Source of the DNA: an uncultured Ruminococcus sp.
GTDB lineage: Bacteria; Bacillota; Clostridia; Oscillospirales; Ruminococcaceae
DNA: 21,027 nt
NCBI GenBank assembly: GCA_900752785.1
Contig: CAADWP010000130.1
Coordinates: 1-21,027 of the forward strand
Direction: 5' to 3'
The notes under the pieces were generated by a model. The model had not been told where the DNA came from. It saw nothing but the letters and a program-made list of their open reading frames with translations, and made no database searches. Within the stretch, counting starts at the first letter, position 1; each line of letters starts with the position of its first letter. Positions 6,208-13,731 of the stretch are shown here, piece by piece. The position numbers and the translations under genes were made by a program.

Positions 6208-7499
6208 GAACGGTAATCTCCGTTGACCTTGACATAATCATAGGTAAGGTCGCAGCCCCATGCAACAGCGTATCCACTGCCGCTGCCTATGCTGATAATT
6301 ATGAGAATCTCCTCCTCGCTGAGTATCTCCTTTGCCTTTTCCTCTGAAAATTCAACGCCTGCGCCGTTTTTACAAACCTCGATCTCTCCGCTTTTGGAAG
6401 CTATTTTCACATCGACCTTGTTTATATCGAAATCAGCGTCGGCATAACCCACGGCACAAAGGATTCTTCCCCAGTTAGCGTCCTCACCGAACATCGCAGC
6501 CTTGAACAGGCTCGAAGTAATGACTGATTTTGCAACGATCTCGGCAGTTTTTTCGGAATCCGCACCCGAACATACACACTCGATAAGCTTAGTAGCGCCC
6601 TCACCGTCGCGAGCCATCATACGCGCAAGATTCATCATAAGCGCATAAAGAGCATTCTCAAAGCTCTCAAAATCGCCGTTTTCATGAACTATGGGAGCTG
6701 CTCCGGCTTCGCCGTTTGCCAAAATGCAGACCATATCGTTCGTGGAAGTATCGCCGTCAACGCTTACCCTGTTGAGAGTGCGCTTAACGACATCACTCAG
6801 AGCAAGCTGCAAAAGCTCGGCAGAAATTTCCGCATCCGTTGTGATAAACGTAAGAGTCGTTGCCATATTCGGGTGTATCATGCCGCTGCCTTTTAACATA
6901 CCGCCCATTGTGCAGATCTTTCCGCCGATCTCAAACTGAACGGCAACCTCTTTCGGCATCGTATCAGTAGTCATAATAGCTTCGACAGCACGCGGATTTC
7001 CGTCGTATGTAAGTCCCTCGACAAGAGCCTTCATTCCGTCTGCGATAGGCTCGATAGGAAGAATCTGCCCGATTACTCCCGTAGAAGCAACGATAACGTC
7101 TTCTGCATTTATATCAAGCTCCGTGGCAGCCAGCTCGCACATCTTATTTGCCTTTTCAACGCCGTCGGCATTGCAGGTATTGGCGTTGACCGAGTTTACA
7201 ATAACAGCTTTAGCCTTTCCGTTTCTGATATGCTCCTTTGTTACGAGGATAGGAGCGCCCTTTACCTTGTTTGTGGTATATACGGCGGCAGCGGTGCATT
7301 CCTTATCCGATACAATAAGCGCAAGATCGTTTTTCTTTTTTGCGGACGGAAGCGCGTTGCTGCCTTCCGCCGAATTTTTTTCATTATCGGTAAGCGGCTT
7401 ATGAGCAAGACCGCACTGGATTCCGTTTGCTCTAAATCCCTTTGCAGCGCAAACTCCTCCCGATATAAATTTTACACCGTTTATCCCTTTAAGTTCCAT
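6204..7499 (-). CDS. argJ: Bifunctional glutamate N-acetyltransferase / ornithine acetyltransferase
   Basis: 431 aa from the ATG at 7499, which has AGG six to seven nt upstream. A GTG at 7508 overlapping the previous gene is less likely. It transfers acetyl from N-acetylornithine to glutamate and, if bifunctional, also from acetyl-CoA. The self-cleavage site is KGSGMIHPNMATTL at 203-216, with cut A213/T214 and Thr214 as new N-terminal nucleophile, giving alpha and beta chains. Also seen are STGVIGQILP (139-148), TTDTMPKE (177-184) and DGDTSTNDMV. About 25 residues at 33-57, rich in Asn/Ser/Lys, look inserted compared with usual ArgJ proteins. It starts one nt after the CdiI-like gene's stop and overlaps the PH-domain gene by 4 nt. 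Confidence 0.95.
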   Translation of the reverse strand: MELKGINGVKFISGGVCAAKGFRANGIQCGLAHKPLTDNEKNSAEGSNALPSAKKKNDLALIVSDKECTAAAVYTTNKVKGAPILVTKEHIRNGKAKAVIVNSVNANTCNADGVEKANKMCELAATELDINAEDVIVASTGVIGQILPIEPIADGMKALVEGLTYDGNPRAVEAIMTTDTMPKEVAVQFEIGGKICTMGGMLKGSGMIHPNMATTLTFITTDAEISAELLQLALSDVVKRTLNRVSVDGDTSTNDMVCILANGEAGAAPIVHENGDFESFENALYALMMNLARMMARDGEGATKLIECVCSGADSEKTAEIVAKSVITSSLFKAAMFGEDANWGRILCAVGYADADFDINKVDVKIASKSGEIEVCKNGAGVEFSEEKAKEILSEEEILIIISIGSGSGYAVAWGCDLTYDYVKVNGDYRS

Positions 7500-7500
7500 A

Positions 7501-7986
7501 TCAGACACCTACCCTATTTCTTATTTTTTCTTTCAGACCGACTGCCGATTCAATGTAATCTTTTTTTACCTCGTCGTCCTGCCAGTTATTTGACAATGCA
7601 AGCCTTATAGCTTTGTCAAGAAGCGGCTCGACATCATCATAACGCTTTGACAGATACTTTTCCTTTGCATTGCAAAGATTCACGAGAAGCTGACCTTCAT
7701 AAAAATCTCCCGCAAAAAGATCTTCGTTCAGAATATCAATAGCCCTGTCAATAGCCACTACCGAGAATATCTTCTGTCTGAGCATACGGCAAATATCCGC
7801 CAAAGTAAGATCGTAAACGTTTTTTTCCATAAGCACGTTGAACCATTCATTGGCGATCTCAATACCGCCCTCCTCGGTTATCATATCATAATCGTATAAT
7901 TCTTTTAATTTTCTGTTTTCCATATTCTCACATCTTTTCTTTATTTTGATGCTGTTTTTAATATGTTCTAAATCAGTGCGTTTCAT
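7501..7986 (-). CDS. CdiI-like immunity family protein (contact-dependent inhibition type)
   Basis: 161 aa, soluble and helical. KLKELYDYDMITEEGG, then YDLTLADICRMLRQKIFSVVAIDRAIDIL and the tail AGDFYEGQLLVNL resemble the family annotated as contact-dependent growth inhibition immunity proteins (LxxxDVxxLLRQ..., then DPxAGDFYxGxLL). The ATG at 7986 overlaps the argC stop (TAATG) and has no ribosome-binding site of its own, so it would rely on re-initiation. A second ATG at 7923, giving 140 aa beginning MENRKLKEL, fits the family start better but also has a weak site. No toxin gene is nearby. The family call rests on recalled motifs and is moderate; sitting between argC and argJ suggests constant co-expression with arginine synthesis. 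Confidence 0.55.
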   Translation of the reverse strand: MKRTDLEHIKNSIKIKKRCENMENRKLKELYDYDMITEEGGIEIANEWFNVLMEKNVYDLTLADICRMLRQKIFSVVAIDRAIDILNEDLFAGDFYEGQLLVNLCNAKEKYLSKRYDDVEPLLDKAIRLALSNNWQDDEVKKDYIESAVGLKEKIRNRVGV

Positions 7987-8933
7987 TACACCAGACCGGT
8001 AGTTTCGTCAATTCCCATCATAATATTCAGACACTGAACAGCCGCGCCGCTTGCTCCCTTTCCGAGATTATCAAGGCGTGAACACAAAAGTATCTGCTCA
8101 TCGTCGCCGAACACGAATATCTGCATTTTATTAAGTCCGCTCAAAGTATTTGAAGCGAGGAAGAAGCTTTTCTGCTCGTCTGCCGTCATAAGCGGCATTA
8201 CCTCGATCATATTTGCGCCATTATACTGCTCTGAAAACATCTTGTGTATCTGCGGTGCTGTCACAGAACTTCCAAGAATCCTCGTCTGAATCGGAACGCT
8301 TACGACCATTCCGCTGAAATAATCGCAGACCATAGGATTGAACATCGGCTTGTATTTCAATCCCGAGATCTTCTGCATCTCCGGAAGATGCTTATGCTGC
8401 TGAGAAAGCGCATACTGACGCGGACTGTTGAATTCAAACGGCTTATCATCACTCTCATAAACGGCAATAGCCTTTTTTCCGGCTCCGCTGTAACCGGAGG
8501 TAGCATATGCGAAAACGGGGAAATCATCGGGAATAATACCGTTCTTTACAAGCGGATAAACAATTGAAGCAAAGCCGCTTGCATAGCAGCCGGGAACGGC
8601 TACTCGGCTTGACGTTTCAATTTTTCTGCGGTGCTCCGAAGAAAGCTCGGGAAATCCGTATGCCCAATTCGGGTCTGTTCTGTGAGCAGTCGAAGCGTCT
8701 ATAATTCTGACGTGCTCGTTATCTACAAATGATACGGCTTCTCTTGCCGCATCGTCTGGCAGACAGAGAAAAGTAAAATCCGACATATTGATGAGGCGCG
8801 CTCTTTCTGTAGGATCCTTTCGCTTTTCCTCGCTTATTCTAAGCAGTTCTATATCTTTCCTATCCTTGAATCTTTCCAGAATTTTCAGTCCGGTAGTACC
8901 CTCTTGACCGTCTATATAAACCTTAACTGACAT
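7986..8933 (-). CDS. argC: N-acetyl-gamma-glutamyl-phosphate reductase
   Basis: 315 aa from the ATG at 8933, which has AAGTGAG seven nt upstream. A TTG at 8954 is an unlikely start. It reduces N-acetylglutamyl phosphate to the semialdehyde with NADPH. The nucleotide-binding start VYIDGQEGTTGLKI (5-18), catalytic Cys116 in VPGCYASG and a likely catalytic His in HKHLPEM (180-186) are visible. The short length and the DGQEGTTG motif place it in the second, shorter ArgC subfamily rather than the longer B. subtilis-type enzyme. It follows a small membrane protein gene by 27 nt and overlaps the CdiI-like gene by one nt. Confidence 0.94.
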   Translation of the reverse strand: MSVKVYIDGQEGTTGLKILERFKDRKDIELLRISEEKRKDPTERARLINMSDFTFLCLPDDAAREAVSFVDNEHVRIIDASTAHRTDPNWAYGFPELSSEHRRKIETSSRVAVPGCYASGFASIVYPLVKNGIIPDDFPVFAYATSGYSGAGKKAIAVYESDDKPFEFNSPRQYALSQQHKHLPEMQKISGLKYKPMFNPMVCDYFSGMVVSVPIQTRILGSSVTAPQIHKMFSEQYNGANMIEVMPLMTADEQKSFFLASNTLSGLNKMQIFVFGDDEQILLCSRLDNLGKGASGAAVQCLNIMMGIDETTGLV

Positions 8934-8960
8934 ATTAAAACTCACTTTCTGCAATACAAA

Positions 8961-9218
8961 TTATTTTCGCTTCTTTTTTCTTTTGCTAATCTTACGGTCA
9001 TACTTTTCGCGCTTTGGGTCTTTCAGATCGGATTCATCCTCGATCATGCTGTGCCATACGCTGATAGTCAAAGTTGCCGCAACGATTCCTATAAACCACC
9101 ATAAATGAGTCTTAGGAACTACGGCGAGCCACAATCCCATTACGATCTCGCCGACTATCCAGAGCACTCCCATAAAAATCGTAAGTCCTATTGTAAAGAC
9201 AACATCTTTCTTTTTCAT
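8961..9218 (-). CDS. Small two-helix membrane protein with basic tail
   Basis: 85 aa. Two hydrophobic segments, about 7-34 and 38-55 (VVFTIGLTIFMGVLWIVGEI, then WWFIGIVAATLTISVW), are followed by a charged linker (EDESDLKDP) and a strongly basic tail ending KRKKKRK. I recognise no family. The ATG overlaps the argH stop as ATGA, a sign of translational coupling and of a real gene. argC follows 27 nt later. The basic tail would face the cytoplasm by the positive-inside rule and could contact nucleic acid or anionic lipid, but nothing in the sequence shows this. Confidence 0.75.
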   Translation of the reverse strand: MKKKDVVFTIGLTIFMGVLWIVGEIVMGLWLAVVPKTHLWWFIGIVAATLTISVWHSMIEDESDLKDPKREKYDRKISKRKKKRK

Positions 9219-10603
9219 GCTTCAAAAGCTCCGAGAGCTTTCTCCGCCAGGATGATCTGCTCCTTTACTGCATCTGGCGACGGACCTCCCTCGGATTTCC
9301 TCTCACGAACGCAGGTTTCAAGACTTATAGCCTCGTATACGTCGTTGTCAAAAATATCCGTCATAGCCTTGTAATCCTCGATGGGCAGCGTTTCAAGGGT
9401 AAGTCCCTTTTCGATGCACTGGGCCACAAGGGTTCCCGTAATTTTATACGCGTCGCGGAAAGGCATTCCCTTTTTAACGAGATAATCCGCGCAGTCCGTA
9501 GCGTTAATAAATCCGCGCGCAGCCGCATTGCGCATATTTTCCTTAATAACGCGCATTGTTGCAAGCATAGGAGTGAAAGTTCTGACGCAGAGCTTAACAT
9601 TATCCACAGCGTCAAAAATCGCTTCCTTGTCCTCCTGCATATCCTTATTATACGCAAGCGGCAGCCCTTTCATCATAGTGAGCAGCGTCATAAGATCGCC
9701 GTTCACGCGTCCTGTCTTACCGCGTATAAGCTCCGTAACATCCGGGTTTTTCTTCTGGGGCATAATCGACGAGCCTGTAGCGAACGCGTCGTCAAGCTCA
9801 ATGAATTTAAATTCCCACGAGCACCAGAGAATTATCTCCTCGGAAAATCTGGACAAATGCGTCATAAGCAGCGAAAGCGCGCAGTTAAGCTCCACGCAGT
9901 AATCGCGGTCGGAAACTCCGTCAAGACTGTTCGCCATGGGAGCTGTAAATCCAAGCAGCTCAGAGGTTTGCCGTCTGTTCGTCTTGTATGTTGTACCTGC
10001 CAATGCGCCGCAGCCGAGAGGGCAGTAATTCATGCGCTTTGCGGTATCGCGAAGCCTGTCAAGGTCGCGGAGAAGCATCCACACATAAGCCATCAGATGA
10101 TGCGCAAGTGTGATAGGCTGCGCTCTCTGGAGATGCGTATATCCCGGCATTATCGTCTCCGTATGCTCCTTAGCCATATTTATCAGTGTTTTTGTCAATT
10201 TTGTCACAAGTTCCGAAATTTCGACAATTTCATCGCGCAGATAAAGCCGCAGATCAACGGCTACCTGATCGTTCCTCGAACGCGCCGTATGAAGCCTTTT
10301 TCCCACAGCTCCAAGGCGTTTGGTCAGCTCAGCTTCCACGAACATATGGATATCCTCTGCGGCAGGGTCAAGCTCAAGCTTTCCCGAATCTATATCCGCA
10401 AGGATCTCTTTTAATCCGGCGATTATCTGCAAACTGTCCTCTTTTGAAATTATTCCGCAGTCTCCCAGCATTTCCGCATGAGCGATACTGCCCTGTATAT
10501 CATGACGGTACATCCGTCCATCAAAGGCGATAGAAGAATTAAAAGCGTTCACTGTCTCGTCGACCTGCTTTGAAAATCTTCCTGCCCACATCATATCTGC
10601 CAT
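9215..10603 (-). CDS. argH: Argininosuccinate lyase
   Basis: 462 aa, full length, of the fumarase/aspartase superfamily. It splits argininosuccinate into arginine and fumarate, the last step of the pathway. TARSRNDQ (106-113), GYTHLQRAQP (154-163) with the conserved His, and the flexible signature loop GSSIMPQKKNP (277-287) with the catalytic serine are all intact. The start is clear: AGGAG lies seven nt before the ATG and the N-terminus MADMMWAGRF is normal. Upstream lies an unknown gene, beyond which a decayed copy of this start region occurs (11001-11037). No GNAT domain is fused at the C-terminus. Confidence 0.96.
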   Translation of the reverse strand: MADMMWAGRFSKQVDETVNAFNSSIAFDGRMYRHDIQGSIAHAEMLGDCGIISKEDSLQIIAGLKEILADIDSGKLELDPAAEDIHMFVEAELTKRLGAVGKRLHTARSRNDQVAVDLRLYLRDEIVEISELVTKLTKTLINMAKEHTETIMPGYTHLQRAQPITLAHHLMAYVWMLLRDLDRLRDTAKRMNYCPLGCGALAGTTYKTNRRQTSELLGFTAPMANSLDGVSDRDYCVELNCALSLLMTHLSRFSEEIILWCSWEFKFIELDDAFATGSSIMPQKKNPDVTELIRGKTGRVNGDLMTLLTMMKGLPLAYNKDMQEDKEAIFDAVDNVKLCVRTFTPMLATMRVIKENMRNAAARGFINATDCADYLVKKGMPFRDAYKITGTLVAQCIEKGLTLETLPIEDYKAMTDIFDNDVYEAISLETCVRERKSEGGPSPDAVKEQIILAEKALGAFEA

Positions 10604-10636
10604 AATTTTTCTCCTATCATTTAAGCGCTGCCAACT

Positions 10637-10969
10637 TTATCTTGTCCCTGACCGAATCCGGTTATATCTTTCGTCAGTCCACGGAAATTCAATACCGGCA
10701 CACGCTTCTCCATTATTTTCTCTTATCATTTCAATTGCGTCTAATGTGAAACATCTTGCAAAATATAATGTTACGGTATCTGAATTATTTATTTTTTTTA
10801 ATACTTTCTTTATATTTCCGCTTGCAATAGTAGTTCCTATCGGAAAACATACTATGTTAATAACTTTTCCATAAAAATTTTTATTTACCAAATCAATATA
10901 TTGCGGAGGGAGATATTTTTTCATATTATCGTAACTGCAATATATTTCTTTTCTGATCTCAGCCTTCAT
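10637..10969 (-). CDS. Hypothetical protein, unknown family
   Basis: 110 aa, soluble, Lys/Asn/Ile-rich and more AT-rich than argH. I do not recognise it. A possible Rossmann-like half is seen: GKVINIVCFPIGTTIASG, then VTLYFARCFTLDAIEMIRE. The C-terminus GIEFPWTDERYNRIRSGTR is polar. GGAG lies six to seven nt before the ATG, supporting translation. It stands between the vestigial argH start (11000-11017) and the true argH, so it seems to be a later arrival in the operon. Base composition unlike its neighbours agrees with this. Confidence 0.6.
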   Translation of the reverse strand: MKAEIRKEIYCSYDNMKKYLPPQYIDLVNKNFYGKVINIVCFPIGTTIASGNIKKVLKKINNSDTVTLYFARCFTLDAIEMIRENNGEACAGIEFPWTDERYNRIRSGTR

Positions 10970-11000
10970 TCAGTTCTCCAATTATTTGAAATTTTTCGCT

Positions 11001-11037
11001 CACATTATATCTGCCATATTTTTTCTTTTATATTTTA
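11001..11037 (-). pseudogene. Vestigial duplicate of the argH start region
   Basis: Bases 11001-11037 match 10587-10623, the start and ribosome-binding region of argH, in 31 of 37 positions. On the minus strand the copy reads ATG GCA GAT ATA ATG TGA (11017 to 11000), against ATG GCA GAT ATG ATG TGG in argH, so it encodes MADIM and stops where argH has Trp. Weaker similarity (TTTCAAA) continues downstream. The copy is too short to be functional and its GGAG has decayed to AAAG. Confidence 0.7.
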
Positions 11038-11047
11038 TTAAACAATT

Positions 11048-11482
11048 TTAAGTATCAATTCTATTTAAGTCGTAAATGTTTTTATTTCTGTAAACAAGAT
11101 CATCACGAACCGTAAATCCTATATGCTCCCAAAAGCCGTTGCCAATGTCATTATCCTTGAAAACTACCAGCAGAACCTTGGTTATGCCCTCCTTTTTCAG
11201 TGCGTCCATTGCGCTTTCCGCAAGCATTTTGCCTATTCCTTTACCTCTGTATTCAGGAAGAACAACAACATGGTGAAAAAGTCCGCGTCTGCCGTCGTGA
11301 CCTGCAAGAATCGTGCCGACAATTCTTCCGTTATCCTCTGCAACAAAACTCGTTGTAGGATTGCGTTTCAGATATTTAGCGAATCCCTCTAAGCTGTCGT
11401 CAACAGGATTTATTCCGTTATGATCTTTCCACACACCGCATATGCCGTCATAATCAGCGGCCGTCATTACTCTGATATTCAT
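11048..11482 (-). CDS. GNAT-family N-acetyltransferase, YpeA-like
   Basis: 144 aa, a complete single GNAT domain. Acetyl-CoA binding motif A is VVVLPEYRGKGIGKML (72-87) with the pyrophosphate loop RGKGIG at 79-84. Motif B is around NDIGNGFWEHIGF (111-123). The strand SFVAEDNGRIVGTILAGHDGRRG (45-67) is close to the YpeA pattern. GGAGGG precedes the ATG. Its acceptor is unknown; many GNATs acetylate ribosomal or small-molecule amines. Its place in an arg operon two genes before argH leaves open that it acetylates glutamate to prime the ArgJ cycle (inference). YpeA itself is not an acetylglutamate synthase. Confidence 0.85.
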   Translation of the reverse strand: MNIRVMTAADYDGICGVWKDHNGINPVDDSLEGFAKYLKRNPTTSFVAEDNGRIVGTILAGHDGRRGLFHHVVVLPEYRGKGIGKMLAESAMDALKKEGITKVLLVVFKDNDIGNGFWEHIGFTVRDDLVYRNKNIYDLNRIDT

Positions 11483-11500
11483 ATCAATACCCTCCTAAAA

Positions 11501-11842
11501 TCAGTATATTTGATTCCAATAGGAATGAAAGTTCATGATCTGAAAAACAGAGATCGCATAAAGAGGTATAATATTAAACAAAACAAGCGCTATATACTTC
11601 TTTCCGATCAGCTTTTTCTTGCGCAGATCGCGGAACAAAGCAATAGAAATTATTGTAATAATTATCGGAATACCGAATATCTGCGCAGGAACAAGGTAAT
11701 TACGCTCAAATATCGCATAAGGGTGCGAAATAATAATACTTCCGTCAATAGTTGCAGAAAAATAAACAACTAACCAGAAACACCAACAATCCGCAAGCAG
11801 TGCAACTACAATATCAAGAAGCGTAAATAATATCTTTTTCAC
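11501..11842 (-). CDS. Small membrane protein with three predicted helices
   Basis: 113 aa. Hydrophobic segments lie at about 4-30 (ILFTLLDIVVALLADCWCFWLVVYF), 50-70 (LVPAQIFGIPIIITIISIALF) and 82-102 (KYIALVLFNIIPLYAISVFQ). A basic cytoplasmic loop RDLRKKKLIGKK joins the last two. The family is not recognised. The start is GTG at 11842 with AGGAGG five nt upstream. That site can be sequestered by an upstream pyrimidine segment (11843-11896). It lies 18 nt before the GNAT gene. Function is unknown. Confidence 0.65.
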   Translation of the reverse strand: MKKILFTLLDIVVALLADCWCFWLVVYFSATIDGSIIISHPYAIFERNYLVPAQIFGIPIIITIISIALFRDLRKKKLIGKKYIALVLFNIIPLYAISVFQIMNFHSYWNQIY

Positions 11843-11896
11843 GCCTGCCTCCTTTTATAAAACTGCAACAGGCAGGAGAAAGGCTCCCCTGCCTGC
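11843..11896 (-). promoter_or_regulatory. Alternative stems around a ribosome-binding site
   Basis: On the minus-strand RNA, segment A CAGGCAGG (11895 to 11888) pairs with segment B CCTGCCTG (11876 to 11869), giving a strong hairpin. Segment C AGGCAGGC (11850 to 11843), which overlaps the AGGAGG site of the gene starting at 11842, can instead pair with B through CCTGCCT. The two pairings exclude each other. A:B frees the site and B:C hides it. A TTTT after A:B might also act as a weak terminator. Confidence 0.45.
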
Positions 11897-11924
11897 AATA
11901 ATATTCTGCCGATCACCAACATTA

Positions 11925-12401
11925 TCAGCTTACTGAAAGGTTTATTTTCAAAAACAGTAACGCACCAATTATTAATGTGATACAATAATAACATATATCC
12001 CATTTTATAGAGTTTTTCACAGACAATGTCTCGCTGCCGTCGGCAAAAAGAGCATTTCCCGAATTATAGCTGTCATAAACAAGCCTTACGGTATCGCCCG
12101 CTTTAAGTTTTCCCATGACGTCAACAAGCTCCGCCTCTTTGGTAAACGTAATACCGTCAACCTTATAGCTAAGGCTTACCATGTTGATTTGCTGTGCCAT
12201 GTTGTCAGAATTAGCCTTACGGTTTTTTATGAGCGTCATTGTCTGCTCATCGACCACTGCATCGACTTCCAAAGGTTCGCCTTCAAAATTTTTTATGCTG
12301 ACCTTTCTAAGCTTGATGATATTGCATACCAGATCAAACGTTATACCGCTAAAAGCGCAAATAACAACAAGCCAGAACAGCACCATAAATAATGTATGCA
12401 T
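11925..12401 (-). CDS. DUF3592-like membrane protein
   Basis: 158 aa. A transmembrane helix at about 4-25 and another at about 133-153 flank a beta domain. That domain has the DUF3592 pattern (INMVSLSYKVDGITFTKEAEL, then KAGDTVRLVYDSYNSGNALFADG). Function is unknown. The ATG at 12401 lies 12 nt after the argG stop with only a weak GGTAAAG upstream, so translation is probably coupled to argG. The protein at 1243-1620 has the same architecture at the other end of the arg block, though sequence similarity between them is low by eye. Confidence 0.65.
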   Translation of the reverse strand: MHTLFMVLFWLVVICAFSGITFDLVCNIIKLRKVSIKNFEGEPLEVDAVVDEQTMTLIKNRKANSDNMAQQINMVSLSYKVDGITFTKEAELVDVMGKLKAGDTVRLVYDSYNSGNALFADGSETLSVKNSIKWDICYYCITLIIGALLFLKINLSVS

Positions 12402-12413
12402 TGCGCTTTACCA

Positions 12414-13646
12414 TTACTTATTATTGCGCTTCTTATCGAGCTGAGCCTTGACCTTGATCGGGAGTCCAAAGAGGTTGATAAATCCTGCGGAATCCTTCTG
12501 ATCGTAAACCTCGTCCTCGTCAAACGTAGCGACTTCTTCATCATAGAGAGTATATGGAGAAGTTACGCCTGCGTTGATGATATTGCCCTTGTAAAGCTTG
12601 AGCTTAACGTCGCCGGTAACAGTTTTCTGAGTTTCGGTAACGAAAGCGCTCATAGCCTCGCGGAGAGGAGTATACCACTGACCGTTGTAAACGATATCTG
12701 CAAACTTGATTCCAAGATACTGCTTGATACGTGCAGTTTCCTTGTCGATGCAGATAGTCTCGAGAACCTCGTGAGCGTGATAAAGAATTGCGCCGCCGGG
12801 AGTCTCGTAAACGCCTCTGGACTTCATTCCAACGAGACGGTTCTCAACGAGATCGGCAAGACCGATACCGTTTTCGCCGCCGAGCTTGTTAAGTGCGGAA
12901 ACCATTTCAACGCCATTCATTTCCTTGCCGTCGAGCATTGTAGGAATACCCTTTTCAAAGTGTATAGTAATATATGTAGGCTTATCGGGTGCGTCGATAG
13001 GAGAAACGCCCATTTCAAGGAAGCCTTTCTTTTCATACTGCGGCTCGTTTGCAGGATCCTCGAGATCGAGTCCCTCATGAGAAAGATGCCAGATATTCTT
13101 ATCCTTGGAGTAGTTTGTCTCTCTGTTTATTTTAAGAGGAATATTGTGAGCCTCTGCATAGTCGATCTCCTGGTCGCGCGATTTGAGATCCCATTCTCTC
13201 CAGGGAGCTATTATATGCATATCCGGAGCAAAAGCCTTGATAGCAAGCTCAAAACGAACCTGATCGTTGCCCTTTCCCGTGCAGCCGTGGCAGATAGCGT
13301 CTGCGCCTTCTTTGATAGCGATCTCAGCGATTCTTTTTGCGATGATCGGACGTGCAAAGGATGTGCCGAGCATATATCTGTTTTCATAGATCGCGCCTGC
13401 CTGAACTGTAGGATAAACGTAATCCTGAATAAATTCTTCTTTTAAATCTTCAATATAGAGCTTTGAAGCGCCGGTCTTGATAGCCTTTTCCTCAAGTCCG
13501 TCAAGCTCAGTACCCTGTCCAACGTCGCCGGAAACAGCGATAACTTCGCAGTTATTGTAATTTTCCTTGAGCCACGGAATAATGATAGAAGTATCAAGTC
13601 CGCCCGAATATGCCAGAACTACCTTTTTAATATCCTTTTTGTTCAT
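12414..13646 (-). CDS. argG: Argininosuccinate synthase
   Basis: 410 aa, full length. It joins citrulline and aspartate with ATP to give argininosuccinate. The PP-loop AYSGGLDTS is at 12-20, [10 protein letters not shown] at 91-100 (citrulline/aspartate site) and [13 protein letters not shown] at 121-133. AGGAGG precedes the ATG by nine nt. It is the first gene of the arg block. Its promoter (13699-13726), a perfect ARG box just upstream and a short leader hairpin (ACGCG-TCC-CGCGT, 13668-13680) suggest that arginine-responsive ArgR/AhrC control enters here. argH is four genes away, unusual because argG and argH are commonly adjacent. Confidence 0.97.
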   Translation of the reverse strand: MNKKDIKKVVLAYSGGLDTSIIIPWLKENYNNCEVIAVSGDVGQGTELDGLEEKAIKTGASKLYIEDLKEEFIQDYVYPTVQAGAIYENRYMLGTSFARPIIAKRIAEIAIKEGADAICHGCTGKGNDQVRFELAIKAFAPDMHIIAPWREWDLKSRDQEIDYAEAHNIPLKINRETNYSKDKNIWHLSHEGLDLEDPANEPQYEKKGFLEMGVSPIDAPDKPTYITIHFEKGIPTMLDGKEMNGVEMVSALNKLGGENGIGLADLVENRLVGMKSRGVYETPGGAILYHAHEVLETICIDKETARIKQYLGIKFADIVYNGQWYTPLREAMSAFVTETQKTVTGDVKLKLYKGNIINAGVTSPYTLYDEEVATFDEDEVYDQKDSAGFINLFGLPIKVKAQLDKKRNNK

Positions 13647-13698
13647 AATAATATACCTCCTGAAGAAACGCGTCCCGCGTATTTTTCATTATGATTAT

Positions 13699-13726
13699 AT
13701 TATACTCAAACAGAAAATATTGTCAA
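13699..13726 (-). promoter_or_regulatory. argG promoter
   Basis: On the minus strand TTGACA (13726 to 13721), a 16-nt spacer and TATAAT (13704 to 13699) place the start near 13692, leaving a leader of about 46 nt. A second TATAAT overlaps at 13699 to 13694 but its spacing is too long. Confidence 0.8.
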
Positions 13727-13731
13727 GAGGT

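Noticed and set aside
9857..10414. Open frame of 185 aa on the plus strand
   Set aside because: Antisense to argH, with Cys/His/Arg-rich composition typical of shadow frames.
12396..13445. Open frame of 349 aa on the plus strand
   Set aside because: It lies wholly antisense to argG, which has all catalytic motifs; the frame has no family features and is a by-product of argG codon use.
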